DNA of 47,922 bases. Source: Secundilactobacillus oryzae JCM 18671 (lineage in GTDB: Bacteria > Bacillota > Bacilli > Lactobacillales > Lactobacillaceae). The first letter of the stretch is position 1. Every line of letters begins with the position of its first letter. The stretch spans positions 1 through 47,922 of the forward strand of contig NZ_BBJM01000013.1 of assembly GCF_000740055.1 (NCBI RefSeq). The letters run 5' to 3'. The notes under the pieces were generated by a model, which was not told where the DNA came from, ran no database searches, and was given only the letters and a program-made list of their open reading frames with translations. This document shows, piece after piece, positions 40,930 through 47,922 of this stretch. Both the position numbers and the translations under genes were made by a program.

Positions 40930-42201
40930 CTATGCTAATTCTTGACTATTATGATGTCGAAATTGGCGCACGTGTTCCTGGGCAATCGCCACAATGGTTT
41001 GCGCTGTTAATGCCATTGCTTCAGTCGTCACGAACTCATATGGACCATGGAAATTATCACCACCGTTAAACAAGTTTGGCGTCGGAATTCCCTTGGCGGT
41101 GATGGCATTGCCGTCCGTTCCACCGCGAAACGGTACAATATTCGGTGTTAAGCCAATTCGTCGGTAAGCATCAAGTGCCAAATTCACGATATAGGGATGT
41201 TTCCGAATTTCATCACCGATGTTTTGGTACTGCTCAGTAATGGTCAACTTGACCCGTGATTTATCCAAGCGGGCGTTGATGCGATCCACCACCTTTTGCA
41301 ATTTCCCTTCGTTTTGCCGGAAATGAGGCGTATCGAAATCACGGATAATGAGTTGAATGTGAGCCTGGGCCACGGTGCCTTCAAAGTGATTGACCAAGAT
41401 GAAACCATCATGATCACGACTCCTCTCTGGAACTTCATCCTGTGGCAAAGCACTCAGAATTTCATTTCCCAGGCTAACCGCATTAACCATTAACCCGTAC
41501 GCATTCCCTGGATGAACCGCCGTCCCCTCAATCTCAATCTGCGCTTCCGCCGCATTGAAGGTCTCGTACTCTAGATCCCCCGGTTGCCCGTTATCCAACG
41601 TGTAGGCAAATTCAGTGCCGAAACCGACCGCATCAAATTTATTTGCGCCGCAACCGATTTCTTCGTCCGGTCCAAACGCAATTCGAATATCACCATGCTC
41701 AATTTCTGGATTGGCTAGTAAATACTGCAGAGCACCAAACAAGGCTGCAATTCCTGCTTTATCATCTGCCCCCAGTAACGTTGTCCCGTCGGTGGTAATC
41801 AAACGCTGCCCCACGAATTTCTTCAGATTTGGAAACTCACTGACGCGTAACACAATTCCCTGCGCTTGATTGAGTACCACATCCTGCCCGTCATAATCAG
41901 GGTGCACCTGAGGCTTCACATGGTCAGCCGGAAAATCGGCCGTGTCCAAATGGGCGATGAATCCTAATGCAGATAGACTCTTGGATGAGTTACTGGGTAA
42001 AGTCGCTGTCACATATCCGTTTTCCGGGTTAAACTTAACATCACTAATTCCGAGCTGCTTCAAATCCTGAACAATTAATTTTGCCAATTCGACTTGCCCC
42101 GGCGTTGTCGGTGTCGTCGGCTGACTGGCCTCCGAACGGGTATCAATTTTTACGTAGTCGAGAAATCGCTTCTCGATATATTTCTGATCAATTTCACTCA
42201 T
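40930..42201 (-). CDS. pepT: Peptidase T (tripeptide aminopeptidase)
   Basis: A 423-residue M20B dizinc aminopeptidase that releases the N-terminal residue of tripeptides. Zinc ligands and catalytic residues are visible: His84 and Asp86 in HLDTAD, the bridging Asp in GADDKAG (about 146), the general base Glu-Glu in GPDEEIG (180-181), and a later His in NFHGPYEF. It lies between two peptide-related genes, with oppA just upstream, and fits a peptide utilisation role. Intact and of usual length. Confidence 0.96.
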   Translation of the reverse strand: MSEIDQKYIEKRFLDYVKIDTRSEASQPTTPTTPGQVELAKLIVQDLKQLGISDVKFNPENGYVTATLPSNSSKSLSALGFIAHLDTADFPADHVKPQVHPDYDGQDVVLNQAQGIVLRVSEFPNLKKFVGQRLITTDGTTLLGADDKAGIAALFGALQYLLANPEIEHGDIRIAFGPDEEIGCGANKFDAVGFGTEFAYTLDNGQPGDLEYETFNAAEAQIEIEGTAVHPGNAYGLMVNAVSLGNEILSALPQDEVPERSRDHDGFILVNHFEGTVAQAHIQLIIRDFDTPHFRQNEGKLQKVVDRINARLDKSRVKLTITEQYQNIGDEIRKHPYIVNLALDAYRRIGLTPNIVPFRGGTDGNAITAKGIPTPNLFNGGDNFHGPYEFVTTEAMALTAQTIVAIAQEHVRQFRHHNSQELA

Positions 42202-42213
42202 TTAACTCACCAC

Positions 42214-43860
42214 TTACTTCGTAATGTAGGCTGTCTTCCAGTCGTAAGGCACTCCCGCTGGGTTATAGATAATTCCCTTTACAGTTGAGCGCAATAATTG
42301 TGACTTCGCTGCTTGATACAGTGGAATGGTACCTTGGTCTTCCATCAAGACTTTTTCAGCCTCAACTAATTTTTGCCAACGCTTGGCTGGTTGATTACCA
42401 TATTTGTTTTCTGATTCGTCTAGTAATTTATCGAATTTAGCACTGCTGTACCCAGAAGTGTTATAGCTTGAGCCCTTTTCGTAGACATCCAAGAAGTTGA
42501 TTGGATCTGCGAAAACGGATTGCCAACCCTTCACCGTGATGTCGTACTGCTTAGCACTTTGTTTTTGAATCAAAGTCACATAAGGCACAGTTGAAACTTC
42601 AATTTTGACGTTTGGTAACTTCTGTAACTCGGTTTGAAGGAATTCAGCCGTTTGCTTGGCACTGTCAGTATCCGAAACAGAAAGCGTGATATCCAGCTTC
42701 TTCACACCGGTTTCTTTGTACCCCTTCTTCAACAGATTTTTGGCTTGATCCAAGTCATAACTGACTGAGCTAGCGACTTTAGACTCTTTGTCGAACGCTT
42801 CGCCCGTCTTCGGATTATTTCCCATTCCGGCTGGGACGAACCCGTTTGATGGTTCTGAACCGTCTTGCAGTACGTTCTTCGTCAATTGTTTCCGATCAAT
42901 GGCCAATGAGAAGGCCTTCCGAATATTCACGTTCTTGAACGCTTTTACCTTGTTTTGGTTAAGCTCCAATCGTTGGGTTCCAGTTGGCAGACGTTTAACA
43001 AAGTTATCACTATTCTTATTATTCTTAACCTGTTGGCCACTTAGTAACGTTTCGTCGACTTGGTTTGATTTAAACAGGTTATAACTAGTCGTGGTGCTGA
43101 CCGTGACCAGCTCGTTAATTTTGGTCAAATGAACCGACTTCTTGTCCCAGTAACTACTATTTTTAGTTAAGCTCCACTTGGTACTTTGACCGTTCCAATC
43201 TGTCAGCTTAAATGGCCCGTTATAAACAGAATACTTGGACTGGGTGCCGTACTTCTTACCATACTTTTCAGCTGCATTTTGGTTGATTGGGTAAAAGAGT
43301 GGCCAAGCTAACAACTTCTTGAAGTATGGTACCGGTTTTGTCAGGTTAACGGTCAACTTGTGCTTGCCCGTTGCCTTAATCCCTAAGCTACTGAGCGACT
43401 TCTTGCCCGCATTAATGGCTTCCGCATTCTTCACCTGGAAGAAGTAAAAAGCATCTTGAGATGCGGTCTTTGGATTAACCGTCCGTTTCCAAGAATAAAC
43501 AAAGTCTTGGGCCGTCACTGGATCACCGTTTGACCATTTGGCATTTTTACGCAATGTGAATGTGTAAGTCTTACCACCATTCGTCACCTTCGTATCTGTG
43601 GCTAAAGCGCTATTGTCTTTAGCGGCGCCCTTGCTGTTCAAGCGATAAAGTCCTTCTTGAGTCTCCATCAACGTATTAAAGCTCAGCGTATCCGTTGCTT
43701 TAGAAAGGTCAGCGGTTGCAAGCGTTGAGGCCTCCGTCCAATTTAGTTCCTGTTTCTTCGCTAATTTAGTATCATCACTGGATTTAGCCTGATTGCCACA
43801 TCCTGCGAGTGCTAAAACGATTAGTGCTGTTGTTCCTAATAATGTTGCTTTCCGACGCAT
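42214..43860 (-). CDS. Oligopeptide-binding lipoprotein (OppA-like), T-box controlled
   Basis: A 548-residue SBP_bac_5 lipoprotein. The signal peptide (RRKATLLGTTALIVLAL) ends in lipobox LAGC. The family region NGGKTYTFTLRKNAKWSNGD near residue 92 is clear, as is GWQSVFADPINFLDVYE near the C-terminus. I place the start at ATG 43860, 9 nt after AAGGGGG. It is a paralogue of the protein at 21123 but shares only moderate similarity by eye. It is under a T-box, unlike the first copy, and lies directly before pepT. No permease genes are adjacent. Confidence 0.92.
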   Translation of the reverse strand: MRRKATLLGTTALIVLALAGCGNQAKSSDDTKLAKKQELNWTEASTLATADLSKATDTLSFNTLMETQEGLYRLNSKGAAKDNSALATDTKVTNGGKTYTFTLRKNAKWSNGDPVTAQDFVYSWKRTVNPKTASQDAFYFFQVKNAEAINAGKKSLSSLGIKATGKHKLTVNLTKPVPYFKKLLAWPLFYPINQNAAEKYGKKYGTQSKYSVYNGPFKLTDWNGQSTKWSLTKNSSYWDKKSVHLTKINELVTVSTTTSYNLFKSNQVDETLLSGQQVKNNKNSDNFVKRLPTGTQRLELNQNKVKAFKNVNIRKAFSLAIDRKQLTKNVLQDGSEPSNGFVPAGMGNNPKTGEAFDKESKVASSVSYDLDQAKNLLKKGYKETGVKKLDITLSVSDTDSAKQTAEFLQTELQKLPNVKIEVSTVPYVTLIQKQSAKQYDITVKGWQSVFADPINFLDVYEKGSSYNTSGYSSAKFDKLLDESENKYGNQPAKRWQKLVEAEKVLMEDQGTIPLYQAAKSQLLRSTVKGIIYNPAGVPYDWKTAYITK

Positions 43861-43887
43861 GTTGTACATCCCCCTTTTCAAAATAAA

Positions 43888-44150
43888 AAATCGCCCCTCA
43901 TGACTGAAGGACGATTTATCGCGTTACCACCTTAATTTATGGCGCACTCACACACGCCAACTTAAAAACTTCTGTTTACCAAAAGTTCGAAACCTTAACG
44001 GGTCTCAATCCGAATAAGTAGCTTGCACTACTCATTAACTCAGAGCTCATCTTCGGCCAGCTTTCTGCTCTGCACTCTCACCACCCTGCAGTCTCTAAAA
44101 ACTTACTCACTAGCTTACTCTTCTCTTCTACGTATCAAAATGATTTTAAT
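43888..44150 (-). promoter_or_regulatory. T-box leader of the second oppA
   Basis: The minus strand carries the T-box core AAGGTGGTAACGCG (43921-43934) and a terminator stem (43888-43917) with a U-run before the gene. Stem I can be drawn with GAGTAAG pairing to CTTATTC and an upper AGAG/CTCT helix. The specifier region then falls near GAGTTAATGAG, which could give ATG (Met) or AAT (Asn). I cannot settle this without folding. Confidence 0.82.
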
Positions 44151-44159
44151 ATGTTTTTA

Positions 44160-44187
44160 ATATTATCATTATTATATCAGTTGTCAA
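44160..44187 (-). promoter_or_regulatory. Promoter of the second oppA
   Basis: The minus strand shows -35 TTGACA (44182-44187), 16 nt and -10 TAATAT (44160-44165). Confidence 0.75.
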
Positions 44188-44284
44188 TCATCATTTTGCC
44201 ATTTTTTATTGCTAGGCACCAAACTCGCACTAACAGAATCGCTTTTGTACACTGGATTTAACAAGACATAAAGGAGGTCTCCCT

Positions 44285-44473
44285 ATGGTTAAAAATAGTC
44301 ACCCCACACCCGAGAAGCCCCAACCAGATCCTGGTAAAATTCGCCCGTCCGCCCCTGATGAACGTCCTCCAGCAAAGCCCACGACCGATCCGCAACCGGA
44401 GCCGGCACACAAACCATTTCCGGATCCTGGAACCACACGTCCAGATATTCCGGATGAACAGCCACCGTGTTAA
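44285..44473 (+). CDS. Proline-rich repeat miniprotein
   Basis: A 62-residue protein with about one third Pro and no signal peptide or membrane segment. It contains two copies of a 19-residue unit: residues 11-29 (KPQPDPGKIRPSAPDERPP) and 43-61 (KPFPDPGTTRPDIPDEQPP), with 13 identities, and ends in Cys. The ATG follows a strong AAAGGAGG ribosome binding site. A terminator lies 2 nt after the stop, so this is a complete small transcription unit and not a chance open frame. It should be disordered or polyproline II-like. The family is not recognised; the terminal Cys could allow disulfide or covalent linkage. Confidence 0.72.
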   Translation: MVKNSHPTPEKPQPDPGKIRPSAPDERPPAKPTTDPQPEPAHKPFPDPGTTRPDIPDEQPPC

Positions 44474-44475
44474 TA

Positions 44476-44506
44476 AAAAATCGACCCTCACCGGTCGATT
44501 TTTATT
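44476..44506 (+). terminator. Terminator of the proline-rich gene
   Basis: AAAAATCGACC and GGTCGATTTTT form a perfect 11-bp stem with loop CTCACC, followed by ATTTT. Confidence 0.85.
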
Positions 44507-44511
44507 TTCGC

Positions 44512-44565
44512 TTGCATATAGTCCGAACAATGACTATAATTTGAATTAGTAAATTTTAGGACTAT
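44512..44565 (+). promoter_or_regulatory. Promoter and likely MarR operator
   Basis: TTGCAT (44512-44517), 17 nt and TATAAT (44535-44540) form the promoter. ATAGTC (44518-44523) and GACTAT (44532-44537) make an inverted repeat filling the spacer and -10. A second GGACTAT at 44559-44565 could give another site. Confidence 0.72.
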
Positions 44566-44582
44566 TAAATAAAGGAGAAATG

Positions 44583-45011
44583 ATGGCGCAATTTCAGAAA
44601 CAACTCACGGCCCTAAGTCGTGAAATGAACCGGCTCGACCGCTTCTATCATCAGTTTGCCAAACAGCATGCGATTAACTATAACCAACTGATCATCTTAT
44701 ATGAACTTTACACGCAGGGGCAATGCACCCAAAAACAGATTCGCGAAATCTGGATTGTCTCCAAGCAAACCATTAACACGCTCTGCAACCGGTTTGTAAC
44801 GGAAGGACTCATTCAATTTACCAAGACCGAAGTAGATGGTCGCGAACGACAAATGCAGCTGACCGAACAAGGACGCCATTTTGCCACGCCCATCATCGAG
44901 TCGTTATTGCAGTTGGAAGCGACGGTCTCGACGCAATTTGGTGAACAACGACTTAGGGACCTAACCACTGAAATGACAGAAATCAACCAGTTATTTGATA
45001 AACAACTTTAA
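44583..45011 (+). CDS. MarR-family transcriptional regulator
   Basis: A 142-residue winged-helix regulator. The MarR core is visible from about residue 30: NYNQLIILYELYTQGQCTQ, then SKQTINTLCNRFVTEGLI as recognition helix, and a wing with KTEVDGRERQMQLTEQG. ATG 44583 has better spacing from GGAG than the ATG at 44580. It lies 29 bp before a Gdx-type exporter gene and probably controls that operon, including itself, through the inverted repeat at its promoter. Confidence 0.9.
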   Translation: MAQFQKQLTALSREMNRLDRFYHQFAKQHAINYNQLIILYELYTQGQCTQKQIREIWIVSKQTINTLCNRFVTEGLIQFTKTEVDGRERQMQLTEQGRHFATPIIESLLQLEATVSTQFGEQRLRDLTTEMTEINQLFDKQL

Positions 45012-45040
45012 TAAGGACATCTTAATAGGAGGAACACATC

Positions 45041-45361
45041 ATGGTTTGGATTGAATTATTCATCGCCGGCATCTTTGAAACGGTCTGGGCGACCACAATG
45101 AAATTTAGTCACGGTTTCACCAGACTCGGATTTACCATTGCGACCATCGTTGGCATGACTGCCAGCTTTGTCTTTCTTGCTCGGGCAACTAAGACGCTAC
45201 CGCTTAGTATCGCCTACCCCATTTGGACGGGAATTGGTGCGGTTGGAAGCATCTTAGTCGGCGTCGTTCTATTCAAAGACGTCCTCTCACCGCTGACCTG
45301 GGTCTTCGTCGGTTTTCTCTTGATTGGGATTGTCGGCATCAAGTTAACGACGGGCCACTAG
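45041..45361 (+). CDS. SMR-family exporter of the SugE/Gdx type
   Basis: A 106-residue four-helix small multidrug resistance protein, functioning as an antiparallel dimer. Glu13 in the first helix (GIFETVWATTMK) is the proton/substrate carboxylate. The motif AYPIWTGIGAVGSILVGVVLF is typical, and the WATTMK stretch leans to the Gdx (guanidinium exporter) subtype rather than EmrE. ATG follows AGGAGG. It is the second gene of the MarR operon. Its stop codon overlaps the stop of the convergent pncC gene within CTAG. Confidence 0.9.
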   Translation: MVWIELFIAGIFETVWATTMKFSHGFTRLGFTIATIVGMTASFVFLARATKTLPLSIAYPIWTGIGAVGSILVGVVLFKDVLSPLTWVFVGFLLIGIVGIKLTTGH

Positions 45362-45825
45362 TCACCCAGTCTGGCGACTAGTAACTCAACCCCCGCTTGG
45401 CAACTTTGTGCCATAATTTCTGCTGGCGTCCCGTCAAAATGGTAAGTGTGGCCCACAACCCCACGATGATCTGCACAACCAATGCAGACCGTACCGACAG
45501 GCTGACCCTCTAACCGTCCAGGGCCAGCCACACCAGTGAAGCCCAACGCTAAATCAGTCTGAACGATGGATTTGGCTCGCCAGGCCATTTCAACTGCCAC
45601 CGCCTCACTGACAACACCAAACGCTTCAATTAATTCTGGGCTAATGCCCAGAATTTTTGTTTTGGCTGAAGTAGCGTACGTGATGAAGCCACCCGGATAG
45701 ACATCGTGAGCTTCCGGTGTTGCCGCAAGTTCACTTTGAAACGTTCCACTAGTCAGGCTTTCCGCACTCGTCAAAGTTAGCTGTCGTTGTGCCAATTCCT
45801 GCGCTAAACTTGGAATATCCATCAT
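45358..45825 (-). CDS. pncC: CinA C-terminal domain / nicotinamide-nucleotide amidohydrolase
   Basis: A 155-residue stand-alone CinA C-terminal domain protein (PncC). It hydrolyses nicotinamide mononucleotide to nicotinate mononucleotide, recycling NAD breakdown products. The active-site Ser region SAESLTSG (near 20-27), GGFITYATSAK, the VGVSE-like FGVVSEAVAVEM and GFTGVAGPG are all present. ATG 45825 follows GGAGG. It is convergent with the SMR gene, with no terminator between them. Confidence 0.92.
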   Translation of the reverse strand: MMDIPSLAQELAQRQLTLTSAESLTSGTFQSELAATPEAHDVYPGGFITYATSAKTKILGISPELIEAFGVVSEAVAVEMAWRAKSIVQTDLALGFTGVAGPGRLEGQPVGTVCIGCADHRGVVGHTYHFDGTPAEIMAQSCQAGVELLVARLGD

Positions 45826-45992
45826 CTTGCACCTCCGCGTTTACCCTTACCCTATCAAATCGAATTTTTGCGTAACAGAAATCTGCTTAACAAATCGGAG
45901 TTTCTACTTGCTTTATTTGGCGAAATATAATATTCTCATAACGTTAGATAATCGCTTATAAAAAGTAAGTATAGGCGGAGGGATATTTTTAA

Positions 45993-47039
45993 ATGGTTAA
46001 TGTAGATAAATTAGAATTCGGTATTGAAACTTTTGGTGACATCGTCTCAAACGAAGATGGCACATTAAAATCTGGTGCAGAGTCAATTCGGCAAATCGTT
46101 CACGAAGGTGAATTAGCTGATAAGTTTGGTTTGGACGTTATCGGTGTCGGGGAACATCACCGTCCTGACTACAGTGTATCTAGCCCTGAAACAGTACTTG
46201 CTGCCATTGCTGCGGTAACGAAGAACATTAAGTTGGCCACTGCGGTTACGGTCTTGAGTTCTGACGATCCCGTTCGTGTTTACGAACGCTTCGCAACTCT
46301 AGACGGTTTATCAAACGGCCGTGCCCAAGTAATTTTGGGACGTGGTTCATTTACTGAATCCTTCCCACTATTTGGCTACGACTTGAAGGATTACGATGAT
46401 CTGTTCAACGAAAAGCTAGAGATGTACGATCAATTACGAACTGAAAAGCCAATCACTTGGAACGGTAAGTTCACCCAATCATTGAAGAACCAAGACGTTT
46501 ATCCTAAGACGGAAAGCGGCCAACTTGATACGTATATCGGTATCGGTGGCTCACCTGAGTCAATCATTCGTGCAGCACGTTACGGCTACAAAGTTGTCTT
46601 GGCCATCATCGGTGGCTCAGCTGATCGCTTTGCCCCTTATGTTGAGCTTTACCACAAGGCTGCCCAACAACTTGGCAAGCCAGACCTTCCAATTGCAGTT
46701 CACTCCCACGGTTTCATTGCCGATGATGAGGACGAAGCAATCGAAGTGGCCTTCAAGAACATCAAAGCTAACTTCGACCGGATTGGTTTAACTCGTGGCT
46801 GGGCCCCAATGAGCCGTGAACAATTCGATAACGAAACGCAAGGTGGCTCATTCTACGTGGGTAACCCTGAACATGTTGCGCAACGTATCGCCCGCACAGT
46901 AAAATTACTTGATTTAGGTCGTTTTGACCTTGTTTATGGTGCTGGTAACCAAACTGCTGCACAACGTGAACGCATGATTGAACTCTACGCAACTAAGGTT
47001 GTCCCTCGAGTTCGCGAAATTTTGCGTGAGGAGGCTTAA
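45993..47039 (+). CDS. Luciferase-like flavin-dependent monooxygenase
   Basis: A 348-residue LLM-class TIM-barrel enzyme. It opens with LEFGIETFGDI, followed by GVGEHHRPDYSVSSP near residue 51, AVTVLSSDDPVRVYERFATLD near 84 and VILGRGSFTES near 113. The C-terminal part has FYVGNPEHVAQRIARTV. These are the blocks of group II LLM oxidoreductases, which use FMN or F420. Lactobacilli do not make F420, so FMN is expected. The ATG follows GGAGGG at a slightly long spacing. It is co-transcribed with a dinucleotide-binding protein 3 nt downstream. Confidence 0.9.
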   Translation: MVNVDKLEFGIETFGDIVSNEDGTLKSGAESIRQIVHEGELADKFGLDVIGVGEHHRPDYSVSSPETVLAAIAAVTKNIKLATAVTVLSSDDPVRVYERFATLDGLSNGRAQVILGRGSFTESFPLFGYDLKDYDDLFNEKLEMYDQLRTEKPITWNGKFTQSLKNQDVYPKTESGQLDTYIGIGGSPESIIRAARYGYKVVLAIIGGSADRFAPYVELYHKAAQQLGKPDLPIAVHSHGFIADDEDEAIEVAFKNIKANFDRIGLTRGWAPMSREQFDNETQGGSFYVGNPEHVAQRIARTVKLLDLGRFDLVYGAGNQTAAQRERMIELYATKVVPRVREILREEA

Positions 47040-47042
47040 ATC

Positions 47043-47729
47043 ATGGCTATCAAACGAGTAGGTATTCTTGGCGCTGGTAAGGTAGGAATCGTCCTTGCTG
47101 GTTTAGCTTTAAACGCTGGATATGAGGTACGTATTTCTGGATCTGGCGCCCAAAAGAAGATTGATTTAACGATTGAAACCTTAGTTCCCGGTGCTATTGC
47201 TGGTATCAATAAGGACGTCGTTGAAAATAGTGACGTGGTCATTTTGGCTATTCCACTTAGTCGTTACAAGAACATTGATCCTAGTTTACTTAAAGGCAAG
47301 CTAGTGATTGATGCCATGAACTACTGGTGGGAAACTGACGGCATTCGTGAAGAGGTCTTGAACCCCGACGAAACCTCCAGTGAGCAAGTCCAGGATTACT
47401 TTAAGGACGCCACAATTGCGAAAACCTTCAATCATATGGGTTATCACAACTTACAAGATGAAGCTCGCCCTAAAGATCATCCTCGTCGTAAGGCGCTCTT
47501 TGTCACGGGTAACGACAAGGCCGCAGTTGAAACGATTGCTGAATTTGTGGAAACGATGGGCTTTGACCAAGTCGTTCACTACAAATTATCAGATGGTATC
47601 ATGACTGAACCAGGTAGTCCCCTATTTGGTGCCAGTTTGACTCATGAAGAGCTCAAAAACATCATCGATAACTTTGCAGATACCGATTTTGGTAAGCAAG
47701 TTTTGGCTTCTGGCATGACGTTTAACTAA
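47043..47729 (+). CDS. NADPH:F420 reductase-like NAD(P)-binding protein
   Basis: A 228-residue Rossmann protein resembling NADPH-dependent F420 reductases. The dinucleotide motif GILGAGKVG is at residues 8-16, followed by an ISGSG stretch where NADPH phosphate is usually contacted, then DVVILAIPLSRY and a C-terminal domain with AKTFNHMGYH. It starts 3 nt after the monooxygenase stop with GAGGAGG as ribosome binding site. It may supply reduced flavin or process the product of the upstream enzyme; this is inference. F420 synthesis genes are not expected in this group. Confidence 0.88.
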   Translation: MAIKRVGILGAGKVGIVLAGLALNAGYEVRISGSGAQKKIDLTIETLVPGAIAGINKDVVENSDVVILAIPLSRYKNIDPSLLKGKLVIDAMNYWWETDGIREEVLNPDETSSEQVQDYFKDATIAKTFNHMGYHNLQDEARPKDHPRRKALFVTGNDKAAVETIAEFVETMGFDQVVHYKLSDGIMTEPGSPLFGASLTHEELKNIIDNFADTDFGKQVLASGMTFN

Positions 47730-47761
47730 TTAAAGCCCATAAATATTAAGGATTTATTGAG

Positions 47762-47789
47762 CAGTTCCCGTTCTGGGAACTGTTTTTTT
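47762..47789 (+). terminator. Terminator of the monooxygenase operon
   Basis: CAGTTCCC pairs with GGGAACTG around a 5-nt loop, followed by TTTTTTT. Confidence 0.9.
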
Positions 47790-47796
47790 AATTCTC

Positions 47797-47814
47797 AAAA
47801 TGATTAATCATTTT
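47797..47814. repeat. 18-bp perfect palindrome at the right edge
   Basis: AAAATGATTAATCATTTT, a perfect 18-bp palindrome just upstream of a TATAAT and a ribosome binding site (GGGAGTG near 47910). It may be an operator for a gene that begins beyond the window. Confidence 0.55.
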
Positions 47815-47922
47815 ATTTGAAATAGGCAAATTCTATAATTAATCCGAACAGAAATTAAAAAGCCCAAAGCAATCACTTACAATGGTAGTAGCTAATTCCA
47901 ACCAATATAGGGAGTGATTACT

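Noticed and set aside
44258-44530. 90-codon minus-strand open frame over the proline-rich gene
   Set aside because: It runs through the terminator and promoter of plus-strand genes and has no start signal. The plus-strand gene is better supported.
1-47922. CRISPR array, prophage, transposase or integrase
   Set aside because: No spaced direct repeats, phage structural genes, recombinases or terminal inverted repeats were seen. The only tandem repeat has two copies.

Overview
The window looks like a chromosomal segment from a lactic acid bacterium of the family Lactobacillaceae. The evidence is T-box leaders on tyrS, metNIQ and an oppA gene, an LPXTG/MucBP surface protein, an isoleucine 2-epimerase-type enzyme, PepT, DUF4811-MFS and PadR-DUF1048-ABC drug export cassettes, AGGAGG ribosome binding sites, frequent TTG/GTG starts, cre-type catabolite boxes, and apparently mid-40s percent GC. 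I see no phage, plasmid, insertion sequence or CRISPR features. The species cannot be fixed from this sequence alone.

Layout. 1-270: leader and two tandem promoters of an rRNA operon that runs off the left edge on the minus strand. 281-1893: tyrS with its tyrosine T-box. 1905-6660: a broken SDR-like gene, a GNAT acetyltransferase, a frameshifted Mga-like regulator and a divergent GT-C type membrane glycosyltransferase. 6661-11597: a K+ channel and a heavily mutated LPXTG adhesin pseudogene. 11607-17204: an amino acid block with a BcaP-like permease, an isoleucine 2-epimerase homologue, a second APC permease and a class I/II aminotransferase. 17232-20236: metNIQ under a methionine T-box. 20240-22819: a DUF1648/SdpI-like protein behind a structured leader with a terminator, and an orphan oppA. 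22881-26326: an IscA-like protein, an Apf-like secreted protein, a secreted SGNH hydrolase and a secreted protein of unknown function.

26379-31600: a broken SDR with a cre site, a ClC channel and the large YhgE/Pip membrane protein with two related operators. 31715-37116: a DUF4811-MFS efflux operon divergent from a MerR regulator, then a PadR-DUF1048-ABC exporter with two lesions. 37124-39604: a Dps-like protein with an FNR-type box at -41.5, a small membrane protein, a matrixin-type protease and an isochorismatase-family pseudogene behind a cre site. 39655-44187: a cytochrome b5-like protein, ProX-type tRNA editing protein, DUF1304 protein, PepT and a second T-box-controlled oppA. 44285-47922: a proline-rich repeat miniprotein, a MarR regulator with a Gdx-type exporter, PncC/CinA-C, and an operon of a luciferase-like monooxygenase with an F420-reductase-like dinucleotide-binding protein.

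Two themes stand out. Nitrogen nutrition is prominent: two peptide-binding proteins, PepT, methionine uptake, a branched-chain amino acid permease and epimerase, and three amino-acid-sensing leaders. Small efflux cassettes each carry a local regulator (MerR, PadR, MarR) with readable promoter operators. Gene decay is unusually dense: six genes carry stops or frameshifts, and a seventh has ATA where the start codon should be. The most interesting unexplained elements are the D-amino-acid-type permease/epimerase block, the SdpI-like leader RNA, the repeat miniprotein at 44285, the paired operators at yhgE and the FNR-type dps promoter.
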